A stretch of DNA of 64,000 nt. Source: Paracoccus sp. JM45. Its GTDB lineage: Bacteria; Pseudomonadota; Alphaproteobacteria; Rhodobacterales; Rhodobacteraceae. The DNA is taken from contig NZ_QQVY01000001.1 of NCBI RefSeq assembly GCF_003590715.1, positions 496,001 through 560,000 of the forward strand. Direction: 5' to 3'. The notes beneath the pieces were generated by a model. It saw nothing but the letters and a program-made list of their open reading frames with translations, was not told the DNA's origin and searched no databases. Shown one piece after another: positions 36,529 to 46,337 of the stretch. The translations under genes were made by a program, and so were the position numbers. How positions within the stretch are numbered: position 1 is the first letter of the stretch; each line of letters opens with the position of its first letter.

Positions 36529-36822
36529 TTACTGGTCGCCGGGGGCCGAATCCTCGGGGGTGGCTTCGGGTGACGCATCGGCAGGTGTGTTCGCACCGGG
36601 CGATCCGGGGGCCTCATCGTCGCCGGTCAGCCCTTCGGCATCGGTGACAGGCGTGTCGGCGGGTGGTGCGGTCGTGGCAATCCCGTCACCTTCCGGTTCC
36701 GAGCTGCTGGGCTGGAAGACCAGAAAGACAAGACCCGCAATAATCAGCGCCACAACAATGGCGATAATGGCGGGCTTGTGATTACGGGCGTCGTTTTCAG
36801 GATCTTGGTGATTGAATGACAT
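36529..36822 (-). CDS. Small single-pass membrane protein with acidic Pro/Ala-rich tail
   Basis: 97 residues. A short polar N-terminus (MSFNHQDPENDAR), one helix (IIAIVVALIIAGLVFLVF) and a 55-residue low-complexity tail of Pro, Glu, Asp, Ser and Ala. The tail probably lies in the periplasm and is disordered. No family recognised. Ribosome site GGAGG just before the ATG supports that it is real. Confidence 0.6.
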   Translation of the reverse strand: MSFNHQDPENDARNHKPAIIAIVVALIIAGLVFLVFQPSSSEPEGDGIATTAPPADTPVTDAEGLTGDDEAPGSPGANTPADASPEATPEDSAPGDQ

Positions 36823-36888
36823 CGGGTCCTCCGCAGGGTTGGGGCTGCTTTCGGAACGCCGCTTACCCTTCGCGGTTCCCTTCCGTGC

Positions 36889-38274
36889 CTAGCTTGCAGC
36901 GGTATCGGGAACCAGTTTTCCGGGGTTCAGGATGCCCTTGGGATCAAGCGCCGCTTTGATATCGCCCATAACCTGCCATGCATCGCCATGTTCGGCCTGC
37001 ATCATCGCACGCTTGCCGATGCCGACCCCGTGTTCGCCGGTGATCGTGCCCCCGACGCTTAGCGCATGTCGGGCCATCCGCTTGGCCAGTTCCTTGGCGC
37101 GGGCGATTTCATCGGGGGAATCGGGGTCTACCAGCAACAGCGCGTGAAAATTGCCATCCCCCACATGGCCGACAATCGGCCCGATCATTCCGGCATTGGT
37201 AATCTCGGCGGCGGCTTGTGCCACCGCATCGGCCAGATGTGACATCGGGACGCAGACATCGGTCACCACGCCCACCGCGCCGGGCCGCAGCACGAAAGAC
37301 GCGCGATAGGCCCCGTGCCGCATTCGCCACAGGCGTGCGCGGTCTTCCGGTGTTGTGGCCCAATCGAACCCCTGCGCGCCGCATTCGCGGGCAATTTCGC
37401 CAAAGCGTTCGGCATCCTGTGCCACCGCACTGTCCGATCCATGGAATTCGACCAGCAGATGCGGCGTTTCGGGCATGCAGGCACCCGAATGCAGATTGAA
37501 CGCCTGCGCCGTCAGGGCGTCCACAAATTCGATCCGCGCCATAGGAATGCCCGACTGGATCGTCAGCGTTACGCATTCCACCGCCGCTTGCAGACTATCA
37601 AAGGCACAGACGGCCGAGGCTGTCTGTTCGGGCTGTCCGTGCAACCGCAGCGTCAGTTCGGTGATGATGCCCAAGGTACCCTCGGATCCGACAAACAGGG
37701 CCGTCATATCATAACCGGCGCTGCTTTTGGCCGCCCGCGATCCGGTGCGGATGATACGACCATCGGCCAGCACCACCTGCAACGCCATGACATTGTCGCG
37801 CATGGTCCCGTAACGCACAGCCGTTGTGCCGCTGGCCCGCGTGGCCGCCATCCCGCCAAGGCTGGCATTGGCACCCGGATCGACGGGAAAGAACAGACCT
37901 GTCGCGCGCAGATCCTCGTTCAATGCCTCACGCGTGAGGCCGGGCTGGATCGAGACCTGCATATCTTCGGCCCGCACCTCCAGCACGCGGTTCATGCGCA
38001 CCATATCCAGCGTGATGCCCCCCTGAACCGCCAGGGCATGCCCCTCCAACGACGTGCCTGTCCCCCATGCCACCACAGGAACGCCCGCTGCCGAACAGGC
38101 CCGCATGATGGCCGAAACCTCTTGTGTGGTTTCAGGATAGACAACCGCATCAGGGGGCGGCGCAGTATGAAAGCTTTCCGAGGCCGCGTGCTGGTCACGA
38201 TCCCCCTGCCCCGTCACAAAGCGCGCGCCCAGCAGGTCGGTCAGTTCGGTCGCAAGGCTTTGGGGAATCGGCAT
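36889..38274 (-). CDS. FAD-binding oxidase, D-lactate/glycolate dehydrogenase (GlcD) type
   Basis: 461 residues from ATG 38274 with AAAGGAAAG upstream. PCMH-type FAD domain at residues 40-210 (GTGTSLEGHALAVQGGITLD, PGANASLGGMAATRASGT, SAGYDMTALFVGSEGTLGI) and a FAD-oxidase C domain with HVGDGNFHALL and GEHGVGIGKR. It oxidises a D-2-hydroxy acid (D-lactate, glycolate or 2-hydroxyglutarate like) and passes electrons to the membrane; substrate cannot be fixed. No signal peptide. Divergent from the CLC gene by 120 bases. Confidence 0.92.
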   Translation of the reverse strand: MPIPQSLATELTDLLGARFVTGQGDRDQHAASESFHTAPPPDAVVYPETTQEVSAIMRACSAAGVPVVAWGTGTSLEGHALAVQGGITLDMVRMNRVLEVRAEDMQVSIQPGLTREALNEDLRATGLFFPVDPGANASLGGMAATRASGTTAVRYGTMRDNVMALQVVLADGRIIRTGSRAAKSSAGYDMTALFVGSEGTLGIITELTLRLHGQPEQTASAVCAFDSLQAAVECVTLTIQSGIPMARIEFVDALTAQAFNLHSGACMPETPHLLVEFHGSDSAVAQDAERFGEIARECGAQGFDWATTPEDRARLWRMRHGAYRASFVLRPGAVGVVTDVCVPMSHLADAVAQAAAEITNAGMIGPIVGHVGDGNFHALLLVDPDSPDEIARAKELAKRMARHALSVGGTITGEHGVGIGKRAMMQAEHGDAWQVMGDIKAALDPKGILNPGKLVPDTAAS

Positions 38275-38394
38275 CGGGCTTTCCTTTTCAACGGTTTGCC
38301 GCAGATTAGTCCTGATATTGCCAAAGGCAACCGCTGGACCCGGGCGCCCTTTTATGGTCCGATACCCCATCAAACCGCATTGCGACCTTGCCCC

Positions 38395-40071
38395 ATGCCC
38401 GAACCGACCAAGATCCGTCCGCTAGGCGCGCTTCGTGACAGCGCGCGGCAGGTCATGCGTATTATGCGTGAACGCGGTCCCAGTCAGGCACAGTTCTGGA
38501 TGCTGGCCCTGTTGATCGGCACAGGCGCAGGCTTTGCCGCATTGGGGTTCCGCTTGGGGATTTCCGCCCTGCAACGCGCGGTGTACGGGGCTGATGATGT
38601 AACAATGGCCAGCGTGGCGGGTGAATTGCCTTGGGGCTGGCTGTTGATCGTGCCGGTGATCGGCGGGCTGGCCGTCGGGCTGATCCTTGACCGTTTCACC
38701 ACGGACGCCCGCGTCCGCGCAGTCTCTGACGTGATCGAGGGTGCGGCCCTTGACGGTGGACGCGTCGAAACCCGCGAAGGTCTGGCATCCGCCGCCGCAT
38801 CGCTGATCACCCTTGGGACGGGCGGCAGTTCGGGCCGTGAAGGTCCAGTGGTTCATCTGGCCGGTGTCATTTCAACCGCGGTTGCCCGCCGCATCAAGGC
38901 CAGCCCGATTACGGGCCGTGAATTGCTGGGCTGCGGGGTGGCGGGCGCCGTCGCCGCCAGCTTCAACGCCCCCATCGCCGGTGCGCTTTTCGCCCATGAG
39001 GTGGTCTTACGCCATTTCGCCGTCCACGCCTTTGCCCCCATCGCCATTGCCGCCGTTGCTGGCACCGTGATCAACCGCATGCAGTTCGGCGGGTTGACCG
39101 AATTCATCCTGCCCGACCGCATGGACATCGGGTTCTATGTCGAACTGCCCGCCTTCATGTTGCTGGGTCTGATCTGCGCATTGGTCGCGGCGGCAATTAT
39201 GCGCGGTATCTTCCGCGCGGATCGCATAGGCACGATGGTCATGACCCGCCTTGGCTGGCCGCGTTGGGTGCGACCTGCCCTTGCTGGCCTGTGTCTTGGC
39301 CTGATTGCGATCCGCTTTCCCCATATCATCGGCGTCGGATATGAAACCACCGCCGCCGCGCTGACGGGTCAGATCGGGCTGCCACAGGCCATCCTGCTGG
39401 CCACCATCAAAGCCATCGCGGTCGCCATTACCCTTGGCGGGCGCATGGGCGGTGGCATATTCTCGCCCGCCTTGGTGATGGGGTCACTGACAGGGCTGGC
39501 CTTCGGCATCATCGCGACCAGCCTGCTGCCGACGTTTTCGGGCAATGTGAATGTCTATGCTTTCGCAGGCATGGGCGCTGTCGGTGCCGCCGTTCTTGGT
39601 GCCCCCATTTCAACAGCCCTGATCGTCTTCGAAATGACCGGCGACTGGCAAACCGGCATCGCGGTCATGACGGCCATCTCGCTCAGCTCGGCCCTGGCAT
39701 CGCGCTTGTTGCGGCGGTCGTTCTTTTTCAGCCAGTTGGAAAACCGTGGCATCCATCTGGCCGAGGGTCCGCACATCTGGCTGCCGCGCAATCTGCGTAT
39801 CACACCGGTCATTCGCGCCTTGGACAGCGATGCCGCACCGGCCACCGATCTGGTCCGCAATATCGCGGCCTCGGGCCAGACATTGCAACAGGGGACGACA
39901 CTTGAAAAAGCCCTGCAGGAATTCGACCGGACCAAGGCCGCTTTCCTGCCCGTCATGTCCCAACCGGACCCCGATACGGAACCGCAGATTATCGGCGTGG
40001 TCTATCACATCGATGCACTGCGAACCCTGAACCAGGCCCTTGCCGAAACCGCAGCCGAGGAACACGCCTGA
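38395..40071 (+). CDS. CLC family chloride channel/transporter
   Basis: 558 residues from ATG 38395; the frame is open over 1 kb upstream but that part is antisense to the oxidase gene. The CLC fold shows the gating Glu motif SGREGPVVHLAG and GGRMGGGIFSPALVMG (G-x-F-x-P), then a C-terminal tail with a CBS-like half. The classical first filter motif G-S-G-I-P is replaced by a diverged RVRAVSDVIEG, as in a subgroup of alphaproteobacterial CLCs, so selectivity is uncertain. About 10-12 membrane helices. Convergent with cobT, with a hairpin at 40084 between. Confidence 0.9.
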   Translation: MPEPTKIRPLGALRDSARQVMRIMRERGPSQAQFWMLALLIGTGAGFAALGFRLGISALQRAVYGADDVTMASVAGELPWGWLLIVPVIGGLAVGLILDRFTTDARVRAVSDVIEGAALDGGRVETREGLASAAASLITLGTGGSSGREGPVVHLAGVISTAVARRIKASPITGRELLGCGVAGAVAASFNAPIAGALFAHEVVLRHFAVHAFAPIAIAAVAGTVINRMQFGGLTEFILPDRMDIGFYVELPAFMLLGLICALVAAAIMRGIFRADRIGTMVMTRLGWPRWVRPALAGLCLGLIAIRFPHIIGVGYETTAAALTGQIGLPQAILLATIKAIAVAITLGGRMGGGIFSPALVMGSLTGLAFGIIATSLLPTFSGNVNVYAFAGMGAVGAAVLGAPISTALIVFEMTGDWQTGIAVMTAISLSSALASRLLRRSFFFSQLENRGIHLAEGPHIWLPRNLRITPVIRALDSDAAPATDLVRNIAASGQTLQQGTTLEKALQEFDRTKAAFLPVMSQPDPDTEPQIIGVVYHIDALRTLNQALAETAAEEHA

Positions 40072-40083
40072 CCCCGTCACCCA

Positions 40084-40116
40084 CGGCGGGGGGTCCGGGG
40101 GGCTGGCCCCCCTGCT
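40084..40116. repeat. Rhodobacterales-type GC-rich hairpin repeat (GGACCCCC type), minus orientation
   Basis: Read on the minus strand: GGGGGGCCAGCCCCCC hairpin (6-base stem, CTGG loop on the plus strand, 40097-40112) followed by GGACCCCCC. A second copy is at 57623-57660. It lies between the convergent CLC and cobT genes and probably works as a transcript end. Confidence 0.6.
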
Positions 40117-40131
40117 GTCGCGGGACGCAGA

Positions 40132-42003
40132 TCAGCCCCGACGTTGCGACGCCATGCCCAACACCCGCGCCCTTTTGCGCGGATCGCTGTCAAACAACGC
40201 AGCCAGTTGTTCGGTGATCGCACCCGCCAGTTGTTCTGCGTCGGTAATTGTGACGGCGCGTTCGTAATAGCGTGTCACATCATGGCCGATACCAATGGCC
40301 AACAACTCGACCGCGCGGCGTTTTTCGACCATAGCGATCACATCGCGCAGATGCCGTTCAAGGAAATTGGCGGGGTTCACTGACAGCGTCGAATCATCGA
40401 CCGGTGCGCCATCCGAAATCACCATCAGGATCTTGCGCGCCTCGGTCCGCTTGGACAACCTGCGGTGCGCCCATTCCAAGGCCTCACCGTCGATGTTTTC
40501 CTTCAGCAGACCCTCCTTCATCATCAGGCCCAGATTGGGCCGTACCCGACGCCAAGGCGCATCGGCGGATTTATAGACGATGTGGCGCAGATCGTTCAGG
40601 CGTCCGGGCTGGGCGGGGCGACCGGCGGCCAGCCAAGCCTCGCGGGCTTGGCCGCCCTTCCATGCGCGGGTGGTAAAGCCCAGAATCTCGACCTTGACGT
40701 TGCAGCGTTCCAACGTGCGTGCCAGAACATCGGCACAGATCGCGGCAATGCTGATCGGACGACCACGCATCGACCCCGAATTGTCGATCAGCAGCGTCAC
40801 GACCGTGTCGCGGAATTCGGTGTCTTTCTCGATCTTGAAGGACAAGGGCATCGTCGGGTTGGCAACGACGCGCGCCAGACGGCCTGCATCCAGCACGCCT
40901 TCTTCCTTATCGAACTCCCAGCTGCGGTTCTGCTGGGCCTGCAAACGGCGCTGCAATTTGTTGGCCAGACGGCTGACCGCACCGCGCAACGGGTCCAGCT
41001 GTTTGTCCAGATAGGCGCGCAAACGTTCCAGTTCGGCCTCATCGGCCAGATCCTCGGCGCGGATTTCTTCGTCCCATGTCTGGGCAAAGACCGTATAATC
41101 GGCGCTGGCATCGCTGACGGGGGGCGGCTGATCAGGGGGCGGGTCCGAATCGGGCATCTCGCCCTCATCCGCCATCTCGTCCTCGGACTGGTCGTCCATA
41201 CTGACCGAGGCCTGCTTTTCGTCCTGCGTCTGTTCCTGACTACGTTCGGCGCTGGATTCGGCGTCCTCGCCCTCGTCTTCCTCGGGGGACTGGTTGTCGC
41301 CGGCTTCCTCGTCCTGTTCGGCGTTGTCTTCGGCGTCGTCATCCTCGGGCTGGTCGGGGTCTTCGCCCAGCTGGTCGCCATAGCCCAGATCGGTGATGAT
41401 CTTGCGGGCAAGGCGGGCAAAATCCGACTGGTCGGCCAATGCGTCATTCACATCCGACAGCGATCCACCGGCCTGGCTTTCGACAAAAGGACGCCACAGA
41501 TCGGCGACATTCTGCGCGCCTGCTGGCAAGGGACGACCCGTGGCCGCTTGACGCACGATATAGCCTGCCGCAACCGACAGGGGGGCGTCAGCAGGCGCAT
41601 TAATCTGGGCATAGCCCTTTTTATCAGCGTCGGCACCGATACGGGCATCGATATTGGACAGGGCACCGGGCATGTCGCGGGCGCCCAAAGCCTCGCAGCG
41701 GGCGGTTTCCATGGCTTCATACAGCTCGCGGGCCATCGGGCCTGCGGGGACATATTTCGCATGGGTCGCCGCATCATGGTGGCGCATCCGCATGGCCAGC
41801 GCATCCGCGGTGCCACGGGCCAGCAGAACCTCGTCCCGGCCCATGCGGCGGCTGATCTGGGGCAAGCGCATGGTATCACCCGCCACACCCGAGGGGTCTG
41901 CCGTAAAGCTGACGTTCAGTTCATGTTCATCCGCCAGCGCCCGCGTCGCTTGGGTCAGCGCCTTCTTGAAGGGATCGGCGGGATTGTCAGTGGGCTTGTT
42001 CAT
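40132..42003 (-). CDS. cobT: Cobaltochelatase subunit CobT
   Basis: 623 residues from ATG 42003 ([10 protein letters not shown]); six more codons are open upstream. Aerobic cobaltochelatase CobNST inserts Co2+ into hydrogenobyrinate a,c-diamide. CobT contributes a VWA domain ([17 protein letters not shown], near residue 415) after a very acidic linker at about residues 210-300 (long runs of Asp/Glu). Downstream of cobS on the same strand; cobN is not in the window. Length and layout match the Rhodobacterales family. Confidence 0.95.
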   Translation of the reverse strand: MNKPTDNPADPFKKALTQATRALADEHELNVSFTADPSGVAGDTMRLPQISRRMGRDEVLLARGTADALAMRMRHHDAATHAKYVPAGPMARELYEAMETARCEALGARDMPGALSNIDARIGADADKKGYAQINAPADAPLSVAAGYIVRQAATGRPLPAGAQNVADLWRPFVESQAGGSLSDVNDALADQSDFARLARKIITDLGYGDQLGEDPDQPEDDDAEDNAEQDEEAGDNQSPEEDEGEDAESSAERSQEQTQDEKQASVSMDDQSEDEMADEGEMPDSDPPPDQPPPVSDASADYTVFAQTWDEEIRAEDLADEAELERLRAYLDKQLDPLRGAVSRLANKLQRRLQAQQNRSWEFDKEEGVLDAGRLARVVANPTMPLSFKIEKDTEFRDTVVTLLIDNSGSMRGRPISIAAICADVLARTLERCNVKVEILGFTTRAWKGGQAREAWLAAGRPAQPGRLNDLRHIVYKSADAPWRRVRPNLGLMMKEGLLKENIDGEALEWAHRRLSKRTEARKILMVISDGAPVDDSTLSVNPANFLERHLRDVIAMVEKRRAVELLAIGIGHDVTRYYERAVTITDAEQLAGAITEQLAALFDSDPRKRARVLGMASQRRG

Positions 42004-42079
42004 GTCACGTCTTCTCCCCACGCGGCGGTCTTTTGAATCATGCGCGGGCAGGCATCGGGCCTGCCCGCGTCAGCCGTTG

Positions 42080-43051
42080 TTATACGGCGATGCTGGCTGC
42101 GCTTTCGGGCAGTTCCTCGTCGAACAGACGCTGATAGAACTCGGCCACCGTCTGGCGTTCCAATTCGTCACATTTGTTCAGGAAGGTCAGGCGAAACGCA
42201 TAGCCGACATTGTCGAAAATACGCGTGTTCTGCGCCCACGAGATCACCGTCCGCGGCGACATGACCGTCGACAGATCGCCCTGCATGAAGGCCTTGCGGG
42301 TCAGATCGGCCAAAGTGACCATCTGGCCGACCGTCTTGCGGCCTTTTTCGGTGTTATAGGTCGGGTTCTTGGCCAGCACGATCGCGGCTTCTGCATCATG
42401 GGACAGATAGTTCAGCGTCGAGACCAGCGACCAACGGTCCATCTGGCCTTGGTTGATCTGCTGCGTGCCGTGATACAGGCCCGTCGTATCGCCCAGACCC
42501 ACGGTGTTTGCGGTGGCGAACAGGCGGAAGAAGGGGTTCGGAGTGATCACCTCGTTCTGGTCCAGCAAGGTCAGCTTGCCGTCAGCCTCCAGCACACGCT
42601 GGATAACGAACATCACGTCGGCGCGGCCTGCATCGTATTCGTCGAACACAATCGCGGTCGGGTTACGCAGCGCCCAAGGCAGGATGCCTTCGTGGAAGAC
42701 CGTGACCTGCTTGCCGTCCACCAGCTTGATGGCATCCTTGCCAATCAGGTCGATCCGGCTGACGTGGCTGTCAAGGTTCACCCGCACACAGGGCCAGTTC
42801 AGCCGTGCGGCGATCTGTTCGATATGGGTCGATTTGCCCGTCCCGTGATAGCCCTGGACCATCACACGGCGGTTATAGGCAAAGCCCGCCAGAATCGCCA
42901 TCGTGGTGTCGGGGTCGAACTTATAGGTGCTATCGACCTCGGGGACACGATCGGTGCGTTCGGCAAAGCCTTTCACCTTCATGTCGCTGTCCAGACCGAA
43001 CACCTCGCGCAGGTCGATCTCTTCGGTGGGTTTGGCGTTCATGTCCAGCAT
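42080..43051 (-). CDS. cobS: Cobaltochelatase subunit CobS (AAA+ ATPase)
   Basis: 323 residues from ATG 43051 ([14 protein letters not shown]); ATGs at 43042 and 43069 are alternatives. AAA+ ATPase with Walker [11 protein letters not shown], Walker B AIVFDEYD and sensor-1 ATANTVG. With CobT it powers CobN-dependent cobalt insertion. Conserved N-terminal block [22 protein letters not shown]. The gene is 76 bases upstream of cobT on the same strand (operon cobS-cobT). Divergent from the ECF sigma gene by 132 bases. Confidence 0.96.
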   Translation of the reverse strand: MLDMNAKPTEEIDLREVFGLDSDMKVKGFAERTDRVPEVDSTYKFDPDTTMAILAGFAYNRRVMVQGYHGTGKSTHIEQIAARLNWPCVRVNLDSHVSRIDLIGKDAIKLVDGKQVTVFHEGILPWALRNPTAIVFDEYDAGRADVMFVIQRVLEADGKLTLLDQNEVITPNPFFRLFATANTVGLGDTTGLYHGTQQINQGQMDRWSLVSTLNYLSHDAEAAIVLAKNPTYNTEKGRKTVGQMVTLADLTRKAFMQGDLSTVMSPRTVISWAQNTRIFDNVGYAFRLTFLNKCDELERQTVAEFYQRLFDEELPESAASIAV

Positions 43052-43183
43052 TCGTCCGGCCTCTCTCATCGCGTTGGCGCATTGATCGCGCATTCGTGCC
43101 GCAGACGCAAGGCGGGCCGCGTTGACGCCTTGCCACAGCATCCATAAGGTGGCTGGGAAATCCCACATTAGGAAACGCGGCCC

Positions 43184-43738
43184 TTGAACGACGCACGCAG
43201 AACAGAGCTGGAACGCCTCATCTCGCGCATCTCGCTTGGCGACCGGGATGCCTTTGACGCCCTATACGATGCCACATCGGCCAAATTGCACGCGGTTTGC
43301 CTGTCCGTGCTGCGCGACCGCCCCGAGGCCGAGGAAACCCTGCAAGAGGTTTATATACGCATCTGGCAAAGTGCCTCGCGCTATGCCTCGAACGGGTTGT
43401 CGCCCATGACATGGCTAATCACGATTGCGCGTAACCGGTCCATCGACAAGTTGCGCGCCCGCGGATCACGCCCCGTCACGGCCCCCGAAGATGCCGCCGC
43501 ATCGGTTGCATCGCTGGAACCCTGCCCCGAATCGGCCACGATCATGGCGCAGGAACGGCAGATGCTGAACGAATGTCTGGCCAAGCTGGCCGACGCGCAG
43601 GCAGGTGCTGTCCGCGCCGTCTATCTTGAGGGTGTCACCTATGCCGATCTGGCACAGCGTGAGAATATGCCCGTCAATACCGTGCGAAGCTGGCTGCGCC
43701 GCAGCCTGTTGCGCCTTAAAGACTGTGTAAGCCAATGA
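43184..43738 (+). CDS. ECF-family RNA polymerase sigma factor (SigK-like group)
   Basis: 184 residues from a TTG at 43184 (AGGAAA 8 bases upstream); no ATG gives a full sigma-2 region. Region 2 shows [34 protein letters not shown] and [19 protein letters not shown]; region 4 shows [32 protein letters not shown]. It overlaps the anti-sigma gene by 4 bases (ATGA). Layout and sequence look like the ECF19/SigK type regulated by a RskA-like anti-sigma factor. Directs RNA polymerase to its own regulon, probably including the downstream fasciclin gene. Confidence 0.94.
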   Translation: MNDARRTELERLISRISLGDRDAFDALYDATSAKLHAVCLSVLRDRPEAEETLQEVYIRIWQSASRYASNGLSPMTWLITIARNRSIDKLRARGSRPVTAPEDAAASVASLEPCPESATIMAQERQMLNECLAKLADAQAGAVRAVYLEGVTYADLAQRENMPVNTVRSWLRRSLLRLKDCVSQ

Positions 43739-44442
43739 CCGAAGACGCCCCCCTGACCCCGCATGAGGAAGATCAGGCTTTGGCGGCCGAACTGGCGCTT
43801 GGCCTGCTGGATGATGATGATCTGGCCGCGGCCAATACACGCGTGTCGGAAGATGCCGGATTTGCGCGTATGGTGCTGGACTGGCAGGAACGGCTGGCGG
43901 GTCTGGCCGAAGAGCTGACCCCCGTCATGGCCCCCGCCCGCGCCCGTCACGCGATCCGTGAACGGCTGGGACATGCCAGCCCGCCGCTGGCCAATGATCC
44001 GACCGAACGTCGCGCATGGTGGCGCGGCCCGATGGGCGCATTGACAGGTCTGCTGGCTATCGCAGCCGTCGCGGCCTTTTTATGGATGCCCGGACAACAG
44101 TCGCCTGCGCCGCAACCCGGCTTTCAGGCCCAGTTGCAGGTTCAAGACAGCGAAATGCGCGTCGCGGCCCGTCTTGACGGACGTGAAATGGAAATTGCGA
44201 CCGAAAACGGCGCACTGCCTTCCGATCGCGATCTTGAGATCTGGTGGATCAAGCCTGACGGCTCGGCGCCGGTTTCCATCGGGCTGGTGCCGCGCGACGG
44301 CAACCTGCGGATGACCCTGCCCGAAGGTCTGGACCCCGCCGAGGATATCAAGATCGCCCTGTCCAACGAACCCTTGGGTGGATCGCCCACCGGTCAGGCA
44401 ACCGGTCCTGTGGTGGCGATTTCGGACCTCACGCGTTCGTGA
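43735..44442 (+). CDS. Anti-sigma factor (RskA family), membrane anchored
   Basis: 235 residues. The N-terminal 95 residues form a cytosolic anti-sigma helix bundle (LAAELALGLLDDDDLAAAN, then MVLDWQERLAGLAEEL), followed by one membrane helix (GALTGLLAIAAVAAFLWM) and a periplasmic RskA domain with LEIWWIKPDGSAPVSIGLVPRDG, the typical RskA C-terminal core. It binds and holds the ECF sigma factor until cleaved by regulated proteolysis. No HCC zinc motif was seen. Coupled to the sigma gene (4-base overlap). Confidence 0.92.
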   Translation: MTEDAPLTPHEEDQALAAELALGLLDDDDLAAANTRVSEDAGFARMVLDWQERLAGLAEELTPVMAPARARHAIRERLGHASPPLANDPTERRAWWRGPMGALTGLLAIAAVAAFLWMPGQQSPAPQPGFQAQLQVQDSEMRVAARLDGREMEIATENGALPSDRDLEIWWIKPDGSAPVSIGLVPRDGNLRMTLPEGLDPAEDIKIALSNEPLGGSPTGQATGPVVAISDLTRS

Positions 44443-44456
44443 CCATAAAATAATCG

Positions 44457-44481
44457 GGGACGGGTGCAACTTACCCGTCCC
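44457..44481 (+). other. Perfect 9-base stem-loop between anti-sigma and fasciclin genes
   Basis: GGGACGGGT (44457-44465) and ACCCGTCCC (44473-44481) pair exactly around GCAACTT; the following sequence is C-rich, not U-rich. It may terminate the sigma/anti-sigma message inefficiently or be part of the fasciclin promoter region, which lies in the same 100 bases. Confidence 0.55.
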
Positions 44482-44543
44482 TCCTCCGTGACTATAGGCA
44501 CAGGGCGCAAATCTGCGCTTGTCTATCAAACCGGAGGAAGACC

Positions 44544-45110
44544 ATGTTCAGCAAGTTTACCAAAGTCGGTGCCTCGATCCTTGCAGCCACCGTCGCGTTC
44601 ACCGCCCCCGTTCTGGCACAGAACACCATGGTTGGTGGTGCAGAAATGTTCCCGGAAAAAAACATCGTCGAAAACGCCGTGAATTCGGCTGACCACACCA
44701 CGCTGGTTGCCGCTGTTCAGGCCGCCGGCCTGGCCGAAACGCTGTCGGGCGAAGGTCCGTTCACCGTTTTCGCCCCCACCAATGCTGCCTTTGAAAAACT
44801 GCCCGCAGGCACGGTCGAAGACCTGCTGAAGCCGGAAAACAAGGACAAGCTGGCACAGATCCTGACCTGCCATGTGGTTGCTGCCGACGCGATGTCGCCC
44901 GCAATCGGCAAGATGATCGCGGATGACGGCGGCGCACATGATGTCCCGACCGTTGGCGGCTGCACGCTAAGCGCCTCGATCAACCCCGACAACAACGCGC
45001 TGCAACTGACCGATGAAAACGGCACCGTTGCGACCGTCACCATCCCTGATGTGGACCAGTCGAACGGCGTGATCCATGTGATCGACACCGTCATGCTGCC
45101 CGCGATGTAA
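44544..45110 (+). CDS. Fasciclin (FAS1) domain secreted protein
   Basis: 188 residues. Signal peptide (ILAATVAFTAPVLA) then a single FAS1 domain: MFPEKNIVENAVNS, TTLVAAVQAAGLAETLSGEGPFTVFAPTNAAFEKLP broken at the H1 motif, LTCHVV, and the H2 region GVIHVIDTVMLP. Two Cys residues. FAS1 proteins act in adhesion or as surface proteins; the mycobacterial MPT70/MPT83 proteins controlled by SigK are FAS1 proteins too. Good ribosome site (GGAGGAAG). A strong terminator follows at 45161. Confidence 0.93.
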   Translation: MFSKFTKVGASILAATVAFTAPVLAQNTMVGGAEMFPEKNIVENAVNSADHTTLVAAVQAAGLAETLSGEGPFTVFAPTNAAFEKLPAGTVEDLLKPENKDKLAQILTCHVVAADAMSPAIGKMIADDGGAHDVPTVGGCTLSASINPDNNALQLTDENGTVATVTIPDVDQSNGVIHVIDTVMLPAM

Positions 45111-45160
45111 TCCATCCAACAGCATAGGGGCCGTCTGTCCCCCGATTGACCGGCCCTTTT

Positions 45161-45195
45161 GCCCGCGCACTCCCCCCTCGGTGCGCGGGCTTTTT
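45161..45195 (+). terminator. Intrinsic terminator of the fasciclin gene
   Basis: GCCCGCGCAC and GTGCGCGGGC (10-base perfect stem around TCCCCCCTCG) followed by TTTTT at 45191. Confidence 0.9.
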
Positions 45196-45306
45196 CTATG
45201 GTGAACCGCAGGGCGTTGCGCAGCGTTGCAAAATGTCGAAGGCATGGGGCAGACTGTGCCAAGGACCTGTGAACACACATACCGACCCAAAAAGGGGATC
45301 TGATAT

Positions 45307-46296
45307 ATGAGCGGCCTGATCGCGCTTCTTGACGACATTGCCACCATCTCGAAGGTCGCTGCAGCCTCGATCGATGATGTGGCAGGACAGGCCGCTAAAG
45401 CCGGTGCCAAAGCCGCAGGTGCATTGATCGATGATGCCGCTGTCACCCCGAAATACGTGCAGGGTTTCAAGGCGGATCGCGAATTGCCGATCGTCTGGAA
45501 GATCACGCGCGGGTCATTGTTCAACAAACTGGTGATCCTGCTGCCGGTTGCGCTGCTGCTGACGGTCTTTGCGCCATGGCTGATCACGCCGCTGTTGATG
45601 CTGGGCGGTGCCTATCTGTGTTACGAGGGCGCGCATAAGATCGCATCGTTGTTCCACGCCTCTGACACGCATGACAGCAAGGCCCATACGCATCCCGAAG
45701 GCGACGGCGCCGCACTGGAAGAGGCGCGCGTGGCGGGCGCGATCAAAACCGATTTCATCCTGTCAGCCGAAATCATGACTATCGCCCTGTCGACCATCCC
45801 CGCCTCTGACGCGCTATGGGTCAAGGCGCTGATTCTGGCGATTGTGGCTGTCGGGGTGACTATTGCCGTCTATGGCGCTGTGGCACTGATCGTCAAAGCC
45901 GATGATCTGGGTGTGCATCTGGCAAAAGGCCGAACCGGTCCGGTTGCAGCCTTCGGTCGGGGCATCGTGATTGTCATGCCGCATCTGATGACGCTGCTGA
46001 TGATCGTCGGAACCGCCGCGATGATCTGGGTTGGCGGACAAATCATCGTCCACGGGGTGCATGATCTGGGCTGGCATCTGCCCTATGATACCATCCACCA
46101 TATGGCCGAAGCCGCCGCTGCAGCCGTGCCCGCCATCGCTGGTATTGCCGCTTGGGTGACGACGGCTTTTTTCGACGGGATCATCGGTCTGGTGCTGGGT
46201 CTGATTCTGCTGCCGGTCGCGTCGATGATCATCAACCCGGTGATGCAGGCAACTATTCTTCCGGTTGTCCAAAGGTTTACCAAATCTCGCGAATAA
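45307..46296 (+). CDS. DUF808 (YedI-like) inner-membrane protein
   Basis: 329 residues starting MSGLIALLDDIATISKVAAASIDD broken here into its amphipathic N-terminal segment, the family signature, then PKYVQGFKADRELPI and RGSLFNKLVILLPVALLL, and several hydrophobic helices (up to about eight). DUF808 proteins such as Escherichia coli YedI are predicted membrane proteins without known role. It has its own start region 196 bases after the fasciclin gene and is followed by the Pho-regulated ugp operon. Confidence 0.88.
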   Translation: MSGLIALLDDIATISKVAAASIDDVAGQAAKAGAKAAGALIDDAAVTPKYVQGFKADRELPIVWKITRGSLFNKLVILLPVALLLTVFAPWLITPLLMLGGAYLCYEGAHKIASLFHASDTHDSKAHTHPEGDGAALEEARVAGAIKTDFILSAEIMTIALSTIPASDALWVKALILAIVAVGVTIAVYGAVALIVKADDLGVHLAKGRTGPVAAFGRGIVIVMPHLMTLLMIVGTAAMIWVGGQIIVHGVHDLGWHLPYDTIHHMAEAAAAAVPAIAGIAAWVTTAFFDGIIGLVLGLILLPVASMIINPVMQATILPVVQRFTKSRE

Positions 46297-46337
46297 GGAC
46301 GTGTCCCTGTCGACGTGATTGACCGAACAGTCAAAGA

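Noticed and set aside
37315..38394. 360-codon extension before the CLC gene
   Set aside because: Antisense to the FAD oxidase; CLC homology begins at ATG 38395.
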